In this document: one piece after another, positions 17,190-25,641 of the stretch
Numbering within the stretch: position 1 is the stretch's first letter
How the letters are laid out: the number at the start of each line of letters is the position of its first letter
NCBI GenBank assembly: GCA_905480255.1
Contig: CAJQPR010000011.1
Location: forward strand, 1 to 43,233
Direction of reading: 5' to 3'
Length of the DNA stretch: 43,233 nt
Source of the DNA: an uncultured Woeseiaceae bacterium
GTDB taxonomy: Bacteria; Pseudomonadota; Gammaproteobacteria; Steroidobacterales; Woeseiaceae
The notes under the pieces: generated by a model
What the model was told of the DNA's origin: nothing
The model's input: the letters and a program-made list of their open reading frames with translations, nothing else
Database searches by the model: none
Made by a program: the position numbers and the translations under genes

Positions 17190-18584
17190 CTAAATCGAAA
17201 ATGCCGCAAACAGGGCCGCAAAGACGAAAATGAGCGCAAGTCCGGCGAAGTAGGAGAGTAACAGCACGCTGAATTTCATGCTGTTCAGCCAATGCCCCTG
17301 CTCGTATACCCGCCGCATCGATTTGTAGAGGTAAACCGGGATATACAGGGAAACCGCAAAAACCGTTATGGCGGATGCGGTATCCGTGAAACCAACAAAC
17401 GAAATAAAGCGGTCAAACAGTACCTGCAGTGTCAGGATAAGGAAAACGAATGCATGAAAGTGGACGACAAAAAGCAGGTGCTCTACGTAGTAGCGTTTGG
17501 ACAGGGGGTACAGTGTTTTCAGAATCATTGCCATCAACGGCAGCAATATAAAAAGCGCCGCAGGTACGTTGTCCAGTAATTTACCGAGGAACGCCTTGCC
17601 GTCATCGGCGGTAACCCGTTCACAAACGGCCTTCAGTCGCTCGGCCGTCAGGCGTGATGCCATCCAGTCCGGCATGTCCCCAATATCGACGTCATCACAA
17701 TTGCTGCCGGCTGTCGTTCCGCCTTCATCAATGGTGACGTTAAAGCCGCCCGAATCTTCATCATCTTCCGGACTATCTGACTGGTCCTCTGCCGGAGACT
17801 CCAATTCAATACCTGCTGCAGACTCTTCAGTCGTAATGATTCCGTCTGCAGCAAGTTCCTGCAAAATTTCGTCGCGGATTTCATTCGCGCTTTCTACATC
17901 GGCTTCAGCTTCTGCCGGCGTTTCCTCCTGGGGTTCGAACAAAATCCCCAGCTCGTCCCGAGGATCGAAAAATGCGATCAGGAAGAAGACGATGCTTAAG
18001 ACCAGGTAAGTACGAAATGGAGGCATGAATCTCGCCCGCCGACCCTGTAGATAATCGCGAGTTAATTTTCCGGGCCTGGTCATCAGCGGCACGAGCGTGC
18101 GCCAAACTCGCGAATCGAGTTCGAACAGGTCGCCAAACGCCTCCTGCAGTAGTTCCCAGATACTGATCAGCCGGCTTCGGGCGCGCTGTCCGCATTCGCC
18201 GCAATACTGCCCCGTCAGCGTCGTATTGCAATTGAGGCAGGTTTCCGGCGGCTGGACGGAACCGTCGATGACATTAGTTTCGTGCAGGACTCGTCGCGCT
18301 ACTTCGAATTGGCCGGCAAACAGACTCTCCGACGATCGTCGCATGGCCGCCGCCGGGCCGGTCAGGTAATTTTCAAGGTCCGTGTCGCTGTCGAAAAAGT
18401 AATGTGTGACGCGTCGCGGTCGACCGTCTTCGTCGTCGTCAGCTGCATACGTGCTGGCTCGAACGATGCCTGGCAAGCCAAGCATCTCCTCTATGTGCTG
18501 GCCAAGCCAGGTATCGAAATCTTCGATGATCCCGCGATCAACGTTATAAGTGACTTCGTAGACTGGCCCGAAGTTTTCCGACAC
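17190..18584 (-). CDS. DUF4286-DUF3667 membrane protein
   Basis: A 464-residue protein of unknown function. Residues 1 to about 100 look like DUF4286 (VYEVTYNVDRGIIEDFDTWL), a small alpha/beta-barrel-like fold. A zinc-ribbon-like CLNC...CGECG follows at about 117-135, then DUF3667 with a hydrophobic segment (YLVLSIVFFLIAFF), a long acidic loop, and four or so membrane spans in the C-terminal third. It starts with GTG 3 bp after the fadE stop, so it is coupled to fadE. HMG-CoA synthase follows. The neighbours suggest a membrane or lipid context but do not define a role. Confidence 0.78.
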   Translation of the reverse strand: MSENFGPVYEVTYNVDRGIIEDFDTWLGQHIEEMLGLPGIVRASTYAADDDEDGRPRRVTHYFFDSDTDLENYLTGPAAAMRRSSESLFAGQFEVARRVLHETNVIDGSVQPPETCLNCNTTLTGQYCGECGQRARSRLISIWELLQEAFGDLFELDSRVWRTLVPLMTRPGKLTRDYLQGRRARFMPPFRTYLVLSIVFFLIAFFDPRDELGILFEPQEETPAEAEADVESANEIRDEILQELAADGIITTEESAAGIELESPAEDQSDSPEDDEDSGGFNVTIDEGGTTAGSNCDDVDIGDMPDWMASRLTAERLKAVCERVTADDGKAFLGKLLDNVPAALFILLPLMAMILKTLYPLSKRYYVEHLLFVVHFHAFVFLILTLQVLFDRFISFVGFTDTASAITVFAVSLYIPVYLYKSMRRVYEQGHWLNSMKFSVLLLSYFAGLALIFVFAALFAAFSI

Positions 18585-18587
18585 TGA

Positions 18588-21179
18588 TCAGCTCTTCTTT
18601 TTGGCCGGTTTCTTACGACTGACCTTTTTTTTGGTCTTCTTCTTGGTCGCAGGTTTGTTTGCAGCCTCGTCCGCGACGACAGAGCTCACCGTCGGTGCGG
18701 AAGGGGATGCCGCCATTTCTGTGTCTTTGCCGGTCTCGGAATTTCGGCCGATTTCCTCTGGAGAAAAGTCGTCGACTGACAGAAGGTAAAGAACCTTTTC
18801 GTGATAATCACGAAGCTCGGCAGCTTCCTTGGCACTGAAAATTTCCGCTTTTTCCGCTTCATCAATCTGATGGCCAAGGTACTCTGAACTGATCAGCCCT
18901 TCCTTGCGTGCCTGCTTGAGCTTTATCTCCATCGGCAAATGCTGCTCTGAGAGCTGCAGTGCTTCCTGCAGCAACCCAAGCGGACTATTCGGTGCGAGTG
19001 CCTTGTATGCCTGCTCACTAAGCCGTTCACGCGCTTCACCGGTTTCAGTGATCAGTGAAACAATTTTCTTGCCCAAATCATCCGACGGAGACGAGTATGT
19101 TCGGCCGCGGGGAAATATTATGCATCGGAGCAAAAACGCTACCGGTCGATTTGGAAAATTGCGGAGGAAGCTGTGCAGTTGTTCCTGAGCGTGATACATG
19201 AGTGTCCGGACTGACCATTCGACCAACGGAATATCAGTTGCACGACGACCCTGATTTTCAAAGTGTTTCAATACTGTCGATGCAAGATACATGCAGCTTA
19301 AAACGTCGCCTAGCCTTGCCGAAAGGAGTTCTTTGATTTTCAGCTTGCCGCCCAGTGTCAGCATCGCAAAGTCGGTAGTGAGCGCGAACGCAGCACTGTA
19401 GCGATTGACGTTCTGGTAGTAGCGACGAGTAGGCGTATTTAACGGAACCTTGCTGAATTTCGCGTGGGTCAACGCCAGGAAGAATGCGCGGCCTGCATTG
19501 CTGATCGCATACCCAATATGTGAAAACAACGCGTCGTCGAATTCTGTCAGGCCACGCTCGCTATCCGTATCCTGTGCGGCCTGGAGTTCCCGAAGAACAT
19601 AAGGATGACAGCGCATCGCGCCCTGGCCGAATATGATCAGGCTGCGGGTCAGGATGTTGGCGCCTTCGACGGTAATCGCGATTGGCGTTGCCATGTAAGG
19701 GCGGCCCGCATAGTTTTTCGGGCCCATCATGATTGCTTTGCCGCCGTGCACGTCCATCGTATCGTTAGCGACCTTTCGGCTCAGCTCTGTGCAGTGGTAT
19801 TTGAGAATTGCCGATGGCACCGCGGGCTTTTCACCCTGATCAATGGCGCCGGAGGTAACCGAAACAGCGGAGTTCATGATGTAAGTATGACCGGCAATTC
19901 GCGCGAGCGCCTCGCCAACCCCTTCGAATTTCGCAATTGGCAAATTAAATTGTCGTCTGATCTGCGTGTATGCGCCGGAGGCATAGGCGGCCGCCTGGCC
20001 GCCTCCAGCGGCCGTGGATGGCAGGGTGATGGCCCGACCAACCGACAGTAGCTCGACCAGCATTTTCCAGCCTTTGCCGGCCATCTCCTGGCCACCAATA
20101 ATAGAGTCCAGCGGGACAAAAACATCATGGCCCGATGTCGGACCGTTCTGAAACGGAATGTTCAACGGGTTGTGGCGCCGCCCAATGCTGATCCCGGGCA
20201 GCTCGGTTGGAATCAGCGCTGCCGTGATGCCGTATTCATCTTTGTCACCAATCAGGTGATCGGGATCATAAAGCTTGAAAGCGAGACCCAGCACTGTCGC
20301 AACCGGCGCGAGCGTAATATAGCGTTTGTCCCAGTTGAGACGAATGCCGATTATTTGCTTGCCCTCCCATGTGCCTTTGCATACCACGCCGCTGTCGATC
20401 AATGCGGCAGCATCTGATCCGGCCTGTGGCGAAGTCAGTGCGAAGCAGGGAATTTCGTCACCCGAAGCCAGGCCGGGTAACCAGCGGTCTTTCTGCTCGT
20501 CTGTGCCGTAATGCAGAAGCAATTCCGCTGGCCCGAGTGAATTTGGAACGCCAACGGTTGAAGAAGCCGTGGTATTTCTGCTCGCAAGCTTTGCGATCAC
20601 CATGGCGTTGGCATACGCCGAAAATTCCAGGCCGCCGTAGTGCTTGGGGATGATCATCGAGAAAAACCCGTGCTTCTTTATGAAAGCCCAGGCTTCGGGT
20701 GGCAGGTCGCCGCGCTCATGCGAAATGTCCCAGTCATCGAGCATCCCGCAAAGTTCTTCGCAGGGGCCGTCGAGAAAAGCTTGCTCTTCATCTGAAAGTT
20801 TCGGCGCCGGGAATGAGATCAGCTTGTCCCAGTCAGGCATACCTGAGAATAACTCGCCGTCCCACCAGGTATTGCCCGCTTCCAGCGCTTCCCTTTCAGT
20901 ATCTGACATCGACGGCAGCATGGTGCGGTAAATATTCAGCGCGGGGCGCGTGATCTTTTCGCGACGGAAATCCGGCAGATTGGGAATGATCAGAGCGCCG
21001 TAAAGCACTATCAGGATCAGCATCCATAGAGGATGCCAGGACCCGTAGAACAGGTAGGCAAGCAGGATCGCGCCCATTGCGATGGTCGAAGACAACAGGC
21101 TGACGCGGTTATACGCCAGATAGATGGCGCCGCCGACAAACAGCAGCAACCAGGCGAGACTGATTAGAAAACCGGACAC
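18588..21179 (-). CDS. fadE: FadE-type acyl-CoA dehydrogenase with Lys-rich tail
   Basis: It catalyses the first step of fatty acid beta-oxidation, FAD-linked oxidation of acyl-CoA to enoyl-CoA. The N-terminal hydrophobic spans (about 1-75) followed by LPDFRREKITRPALNIYRTMLPSMSDTEREAL are typical of gammaproteobacterial FadE. The dehydrogenase core holds CFALTSPQAGSDAAAL and VANDTMDVHGGKAIMMG. At 863 residues it exceeds the roughly 815 of E. coli. The last about 45 residues are an Ala/Pro-rich linker and a tail of Lys clusters (KKKTKKK, RKKPAKKKS). The GTG at 21179 has GAGGA at 7-bp spacing; a TTG one codon upstream is possible. Confidence 0.93.
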   Translation of the reverse strand: MSGFLISLAWLLLFVGGAIYLAYNRVSLLSSTIAMGAILLAYLFYGSWHPLWMLILIVLYGALIIPNLPDFRREKITRPALNIYRTMLPSMSDTEREALEAGNTWWDGELFSGMPDWDKLISFPAPKLSDEEQAFLDGPCEELCGMLDDWDISHERGDLPPEAWAFIKKHGFFSMIIPKHYGGLEFSAYANAMVIAKLASRNTTASSTVGVPNSLGPAELLLHYGTDEQKDRWLPGLASGDEIPCFALTSPQAGSDAAALIDSGVVCKGTWEGKQIIGIRLNWDKRYITLAPVATVLGLAFKLYDPDHLIGDKDEYGITAALIPTELPGISIGRRHNPLNIPFQNGPTSGHDVFVPLDSIIGGQEMAGKGWKMLVELLSVGRAITLPSTAAGGGQAAAYASGAYTQIRRQFNLPIAKFEGVGEALARIAGHTYIMNSAVSVTSGAIDQGEKPAVPSAILKYHCTELSRKVANDTMDVHGGKAIMMGPKNYAGRPYMATPIAITVEGANILTRSLIIFGQGAMRCHPYVLRELQAAQDTDSERGLTEFDDALFSHIGYAISNAGRAFFLALTHAKFSKVPLNTPTRRYYQNVNRYSAAFALTTDFAMLTLGGKLKIKELLSARLGDVLSCMYLASTVLKHFENQGRRATDIPLVEWSVRTLMYHAQEQLHSFLRNFPNRPVAFLLRCIIFPRGRTYSSPSDDLGKKIVSLITETGEARERLSEQAYKALAPNSPLGLLQEALQLSEQHLPMEIKLKQARKEGLISSEYLGHQIDEAEKAEIFSAKEAAELRDYHEKVLYLLSVDDFSPEEIGRNSETGKDTEMAASPSAPTVSSVVADEAANKPATKKKTKKKVSRKKPAKKKS

Positions 21180-21296
21180 CAAAAATTCCTCAATAAGCAG
21201 GGTCGAGCGAAGCGTGCCGACCTCGTATGCAGGCTAACATCGAGGCGTTCATCCTGCCAGATCGCGACCAATTCGCCCCTGACCTGATTTTCACGA

Positions 21297-22274
21297 CTAC
21301 AGCAGGGATTCGATTGCCGCGCGTTCCTCACGAAGTTCAGTTTCCGTGGCGGCCATTCGTTCACGGCTGAAATCGCTGACATCAAGGCCCTGTACGATCT
21401 CGTAATTGCCACCGGAACATCGAACCGGGTACGAATAGACGATGCCCTCTGCAATGCCATAGCTGCCATCGGCAGGAATCGCCATGCTCACCCAGTCGTT
21501 ATCCGCAGTGCCAAGCGCCCAATCGTGCATGTGGTTAATTGCGGCTGACGCTGCCGACGCCGCCGACGATGCGCCGCGTGCATTGATGATGGCTGCTCCA
21601 CGTTGCTGAACTGTGGGGATAAACTCGTCGGCCACCCACGTATGGTCAACCAGATCCGTAGCTGCTTTTCCGGAGATAATCGCGTGATGTAAGTCCGGGT
21701 ACTGTGAGGCTGAGTGATTACCCCAGATCGTCATTTGTCGCACATCTGTCACATGGCTGTCTGTCTTGCCGGCAATTTGAGCGATTGCACGATTGTGATC
21801 GAGCCGCGTCATCGCCGTGAATTGTGATTTGTCGATATCGGGTGCGTTGCTACTGGCAATCAGTGCGTTCGTGTTGGCGGGATTCCCTACGACCAAAACA
21901 CGAATATCACGACTTGCGTGATCATTCATGGCTTTGCCCTGTACCGAAAAGATCTGCGCATTCGCTTCGAGGAGATCCTTGCGTTCCATTCCGGGGCCGC
22001 GCGGTCGCGCGCCGACCAGCAATGCAAATTCGCTGTCCTTGAAAGCGACATTCGCATCATCGGTGGCGATGATTCCCGCAAGTGTGCCGAACGCGCAGTC
22101 GTCGAGCTCCATTACGACACCTTCAAGCGCCGGCAGTGCCGGTGGGATTTCGAGGAGTTGCAGGATGATCGGTTGGTCAGCTCCGAGCATCTGGCCAGAG
22201 GCAATTCTGAATGCGAGCTGGTATCCGATCTGACCAGCGGCACCCGTTATCGTGACGCGAACAGGTTTTTTCAT
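21297..22274 (-). CDS. mdh: Malate dehydrogenase (NAD-dependent)
   Basis: It oxidises malate to oxaloacetate in the TCA cycle. The dinucleotide-binding loop [16 protein letters not shown] is at 9-24. The substrate arginines lie in [14 protein letters not shown], the catalytic Asp in RLDHNRA and His in [11 protein letters not shown]. The 325 residues and these motifs place it in the LDH-like group 2 MDHs found in Beta- and many Gammaproteobacteria, unlike the E. coli enzyme. It stands alone; the 114 bp before fadE show no clear signal. Confidence 0.95.
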   Translation of the reverse strand: MKKPVRVTITGAAGQIGYQLAFRIASGQMLGADQPIILQLLEIPPALPALEGVVMELDDCAFGTLAGIIATDDANVAFKDSEFALLVGARPRGPGMERKDLLEANAQIFSVQGKAMNDHASRDIRVLVVGNPANTNALIASSNAPDIDKSQFTAMTRLDHNRAIAQIAGKTDSHVTDVRQMTIWGNHSASQYPDLHHAIISGKAATDLVDHTWVADEFIPTVQQRGAAIINARGASSAASAASAAINHMHDWALGTADNDWVSMAIPADGSYGIAEGIVYSYPVRCSGGNYEIVQGLDVSDFSRERMAATETELREERAAIESLL

Positions 22275-22381
22275 TTTTACTTGACCTTATCTGGAGAAAA
22301 CTAATTGGTTGCGGCGCGCGATTCTAGCACCCGACGGACTGGCGGGCACCCGTTACTATTACTTAGTGTCCGGGGCTTCGA

Positions 22382-22981
22382 CTATTCAGGCAGGCTGAAT
22401 CCGGGAAAATTCCGGAGCAGGGTTTGCAGTTCGCGTTCGGCGGCTTGGGTCAATCCTTGCTTTTCGAGTTCCTCAATGCACGCCCACCAGCTCGCCGTAT
22501 TGGCGCGCTGCTCATCGCTGCAGGAATCCGTTGCTGGCAGTAATGAGCCAGTGTTGGACCAGCTCGAATTTGTGGGCATCGCAGATTCATTCATTGATTG
22601 CGGCGGTTCCGACATCGATGAGCTCGCATCTATTTCAAGCTGCCGTACCTGTCGCGCTGTTGCGTCGGCTGCATCCTGAAACGGGCTTTCCCCAACTGGC
22701 GCGACGCCGTTTATTGACGAATCAACATCACTGCCCGGCGGGACTGGTTTCGACGATTCACTCAGTTCCAGAATCAGCGCAAAACTCAATCCAACGGTTG
22801 CGACAAAGACGGCCGGCCGATACCACCGATTTAACCAGTCACTGCCCGCTGACACCCGTGCTTCCTGCTCTGCCAGCGAAAGAACCGCACGGTCGAGCGC
22901 CGGCGGTGTGCGCTCATTTGCAAGTGTGCGATACGCGGTTGACAGGTCTGAGTTGCCGGCTTGCCGGTTGTCATTACTCAT
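22382..22981 (-). CDS. Membrane protein encoded with an ECF sigma factor, possible anti-sigma factor
   Basis: A 199-residue protein with a cytoplasmic N-terminus (TPPALDRAVLSLAEQEAR), one membrane span at about 53-73 (YRPAVFVATVGLSFALILEL) and a polar, probably periplasmic C-terminus ending in a short helical region (ELEKQGLTQAAERELQTLL). No zinc-binding anti-sigma motif (HxxxCxxC) is present. It overlaps the sigma factor gene by 8 bp, the usual layout of a sigma/regulator pair. That arrangement and topology support an anti-sigma or sensor role, but this is inference. Confidence 0.7.
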   Translation of the reverse strand: MSNDNRQAGNSDLSTAYRTLANERTPPALDRAVLSLAEQEARVSAGSDWLNRWYRPAVFVATVGLSFALILELSESSKPVPPGSDVDSSINGVAPVGESPFQDAADATARQVRQLEIDASSSMSEPPQSMNESAMPTNSSWSNTGSLLPATDSCSDEQRANTASWWACIEELEKQGLTQAAERELQTLLRNFPGFSLPE

Positions 22982-23549
22982 CGTAAATGCCCTTGTGGGT
23001 CACGTTCGCCTTGACCATTTCGCTTTTAAGTTTAGCAACCGCATACCTCAGGCGGCTCTTCGCAGTTTCCCGGTTTGCGCCTGTAACAAATCCGATATCG
23101 TTAATTGAAAGGCCTCCCTCTTCGTGAAGCAAAAACGCATCACGTTGTTCGTCCGGGAGAGTTTTCAGCGCATTATCCAATCGCTTGCGTGCGAGGCGAC
23201 GCTCTACAAGCTGCTCAGGCGTCTCGCCCTGATCAGGGCTCAGGTCTGGATCTGTATTCGTTTCCTGTCCGTGTCTCTTGTTGCGCCTGACGTAGTCAAT
23301 GAAACAGTTATGAGCGACTCGAAAGAGATAGGTTGAGAATTTCGCAGTAGGCCGATAATTCTGCCGTGCCTTGATGACCTTGCTCCACGCGTCCTGGAAG
23401 ACGTCCTCGGCAGTTTGTCGGTTTGCCGACAATCGGAGCAGATAGCGATATAGCGAGTCATTGTGCCTGCGGTACAGGGTTTCGAATGCCGCAATATCAC
23501 CGTCCCGGTAACGAAGCATCAGTGCCGAATCTTCAAGCTGGTTGCTCAT
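22974..23549 (-). CDS. ECF-type RNA polymerase sigma factor
   Basis: A 191-residue group 4 (ECF) sigma factor. Region 2 is seen as DIAAFETLYRRHNDSLYRYLLRL, then TAEDVFQDAWSKVIKARQNYRPTAKFSTYLFRVAHNCFIDYVRR. Region 4 is LKTLPDEQRDAFLLHEEGGLSINDIGFVTGANRETAKSRLRYAVAKL, a helix-turn-helix for the -35 element. The ATG at 23549 (MSNQLEDSALMLRY) is chosen over the longer frame to 23627 because it fits the family. It overlaps its membrane partner. The stress signal is unknown. Confidence 0.92.
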   Translation of the reverse strand: MSNQLEDSALMLRYRDGDIAAFETLYRRHNDSLYRYLLRLSANRQTAEDVFQDAWSKVIKARQNYRPTAKFSTYLFRVAHNCFIDYVRRNKRHGQETNTDPDLSPDQGETPEQLVERRLARKRLDNALKTLPDEQRDAFLLHEEGGLSINDIGFVTGANRETAKSRLRYAVAKLKSEMVKANVTHKGIYDE

Positions 23550-23825
23550 GCCGCGAGCATAAGCGACCTTGTCGCGGCGGCATAGCGATGCGTTCCTGGA
23601 GCTCGCTATCGTTGTCAAAGTGGTCATTTTCCCGCCGTTTTTTCCTCATGGATATTTAGCGCGGCTGTACTATTTCTCTCATTCCTGGTCCGGATTTGAC
23701 GGAATGGGAGGCTTCGGAAGCTTGCTTAGATATCCTATAACTAATTGATATTAAATAATTAAATCGACTGATTGTGTTCTATTAAACGGATCAGAACGCC
23801 GCCAGGGGTTTTTTATTCAGATATC

Positions 23826-23865
23826 TTGCAATTAGCCAATTTGGTGTTATAGTCAACTATAACAC
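23826..23865 (+). promoter_or_regulatory. Promoter with GntR (YtrA-type) operator palindrome
   Basis: GTGTTATAGT (23844-23853), CA, ACTATAACAC (23856-23865) is a perfect 10+10 bp inverted repeat. It overlaps a -10-like TATAGT (23848-23853) that stands 16 bp from TTGCAA (23826-23831). Including G23843 it reads GGTG-N16-CACT, close to the GGTG-N16-CACC motif reported for a YtrA regulator in Xanthomonas (from memory). The YtrA-type gene at 24410 is the likely ligand. The rest of the 359-bp gap 23550-23908 is AT-rich, with no other clear signal. Confidence 0.65.
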
Positions 23866-23908
23866 TACGTCACTAAGCAGAGGGCCGGAGAATACCGGCG
23901 AGACGACG

Positions 23909-24220
23909 ATGAGCAATAAGTTTATTCAAATGACCAGTGGCTGGATTCCGGTTTCGGTTCTTTTGCTGTTTGCAGCGGCACTGGTGACGGGCCAGGCCAG
24001 GGCGAGCCTGCCGGCTGAAATCAAGTCGGCGCCGGCGCACTTCGCGACAATTTCCATTGAGCATGTTGTCAACAGCAAGTTGATAGACAGACTGGAAGTT
24101 CTCCCAGGAGCCCTGGAGTCGGTGATTACTTTGCCGTCGGAAATCGAACTGACAATTGATACAAAGATTTTCTCCAACGATGGTAATGATTCTGCATCGG
24201 CTCGACGGCTAAGAAAATGA
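23909..24220 (+). CDS. Small exported protein of unknown function, first gene of the GntR/ABC unit
   Basis: A 103-residue protein not recognised as a known family. It has a clear signal peptide: a charged start, the hydrophobic run WIPVSVLLLFAAALVTG, and a probable cleavage after ARA at about residue 31. The mature part is short, without Cys. It lies about 50 bp after the predicted transcription start at the operator palindrome, so it is the first gene under GntR control. The ribosome site is weak (GCGAGACG). Confidence 0.55.
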   Translation: MSNKFIQMTSGWIPVSVLLLFAAALVTGQARASLPAEIKSAPAHFATISIEHVVNSKLIDRLEVLPGALESVITLPSEIELTIDTKIFSNDGNDSASARRLRK

Positions 24221-24233
24221 AGGGAGCAACGAA

Positions 24234-24392
24234 ATGACAAAGTGGCATCAATTTTTTAGAGGAATCGCACGGTATCTTTTGTTACGTACACCGTTGCTTT
24301 CATACGGCGAGCTGGTACTTCGTCCTGTTACGCTCGCCGAGCGTAGAGCCGGCTGTGATTCGGCATTCGCTGCCGGGCAAAATCAGACGTAG
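24234..24392 (+). CDS. Small ORF, 52 residues, unknown
   Basis: ATG at 24234 follows a good AGGGAG ribosome site 7 bp upstream and ends with TAG at 24390-24392. The product begins MTKWHQFFRGIARYLLLRTP and is basic and amphipathic at its N-terminus, with one Cys near position 41. It fills the gap between the exported small protein and the GntR gene, 13 bp after the former's stop. I recognise no family; the ribosome site and spacing are the reasons for calling it. Confidence 0.45.
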   Translation: MTKWHQFFRGIARYLLLRTPLLSYGELVLRPVTLAERRAGCDSAFAAGQNQT

Positions 24393-24409
24393 AAAAGGAC
24401 CGGAATTTA

Positions 24410-24787
24410 ATGGATCCCAAGTGGAATGAAGACCTACCGATTTATCGTCAGCTGCGCGACCGCGTAGTTGCGATGATTTTGGAAGGCGTCCTCGATGACG
24501 GCGACGCACTGCCATCAGTGAGAAATGTGGCGGCGGAATATCGGCTGAACCCGCTGACGGTTCTCAAGGGATACCAGGAGTTGGTCGATGAGGGGCTCGT
24601 CGAAAAGAAGAGGGGACGAGGCATGTTCGTTACTGACGGAGCCAGAGTTCAGCTGCTGAAGGACGAAAGGCGACGATTCATTGACAAAGAATGGCCGCTG
24701 GTCTCTGCAACGATTGAGCGACTGGGGTTGAGTGCGGAAGACTTGCTGAAGGAAATCGGCGGGTCGGGTAAAGGGGGGGAAGAATGA
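24410..24787 (+). CDS. GntR-family regulator, YtrA subfamily
   Basis: A 125-residue repressor-type protein. The winged helix spans about 10-75: LPIYRQLRDRVVAMILEGVLDDGDALPSVRNVAAEYRLNP, then TVLKGYQELVDEGLVEKKRGRGMFV. The short helical tail (about 50 residues) with no ligand domain is the mark of the YtrA subfamily, whose genes usually precede ABC transporters and autoregulate. Its stop overlaps the ATPase start by 4 bp. It probably binds the palindrome at 23844-23865. Confidence 0.92.
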   Translation: MDPKWNEDLPIYRQLRDRVVAMILEGVLDDGDALPSVRNVAAEYRLNPLTVLKGYQELVDEGLVEKKRGRGMFVTDGARVQLLKDERRRFIDKEWPLVSATIERLGLSAEDLLKEIGGSGKGGEE

Positions 24788-25641
24788 CTAGTCTCGTCAG
24801 TGCCAGGAATGTGTCCAAATCATTCGGTAATTTTCGTGCGGTCGATGATGTCAGCTTCGATATTGAGAAGGGACGAATCATGGGGCTGATCGGACCGAAT
24901 GGTGCTGGTAAAACCACGTTGCTGAAGGCCGTGCTTGGTCTGACCGACTGCCAGGGTAGTTTATCAGTCCTCGGACTTGACCCGTTTCGTCAGCGCAAAG
25001 AGTTAATGCAGAACATCTGCTTCATCGCCGACGTTGCAGTGCTGCCGCGCTGGATACGTGTGAGTCAACTCCTGGATTTTCTTCAGTCAGTACACCCGAA
25101 GTTTTCCCGAACCCGGGCAGAAGAACTGCTGCAAAAAACCGATATTAATGCGAAGTCGAAAGTTCGCGAATTGTCGAAGGGTATGGTCACGCAGCTACAC
25201 CTGTCGATCATCACCGCAATCGATGCAAAGCTTCTCGTATTAGATGAGCCAACGATTGGCCTGGACATCATCTTTCGCAAGGAATTTTACGGAAACCTGC
25301 TTAACGACTATTTCGACGAGGAGCGCACAATCATCATTACCACTCATCAGGTCGAGGAAATCGAGAACCTGCTGACGGATGTCATGTTTATCAATCATGG
25401 CAAAGTGGTTCTGGATTCACAAATGGATGATATTCCGGAGAAGTATGTCGAACTGCTGGCATCGACCGACAATGCCGCAACGGCTCAAACGTTCAATCCA
25501 ATCTATGAGAAAGACGTTTTTGGCAAAAAGGTGCTGACCTTTGAGGGCATCGATCGGGATCAGTTGGCAGGCCTGGGCGAATTACGTACGCCGGACATTG
25601 CCGATCTCTTTGTGGCCAAAGTGAAAGGAGAAGCGGCATGA
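24784..25641 (+). CDS. ABC transporter ATP-binding protein
   Basis: A 285-residue ATPase: Walker A GPNGAGKTT (37-45), signature LSKGM (130-134, Lys in place of the usual first Gly), Walker B LLVLDE (150-155) and H-loop TTHQVEEIE. It continues with a tail of about 75 residues. It is of the type found with YtrA regulators (YtrB-like), acting on cell-envelope or antimicrobial stress in characterised cases. Overlaps on both sides (ATGA) show tight coupling with the regulator and the permease. Confidence 0.92.
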   Translation: MTSLVSARNVSKSFGNFRAVDDVSFDIEKGRIMGLIGPNGAGKTTLLKAVLGLTDCQGSLSVLGLDPFRQRKELMQNICFIADVAVLPRWIRVSQLLDFLQSVHPKFSRTRAEELLQKTDINAKSKVRELSKGMVTQLHLSIITAIDAKLLVLDEPTIGLDIIFRKEFYGNLLNDYFDEERTIIITTHQVEEIENLLTDVMFINHGKVVLDSQMDDIPEKYVELLASTDNAATAQTFNPIYEKDVFGKKVLTFEGIDRDQLAGLGELRTPDIADLFVAKVKGEAA

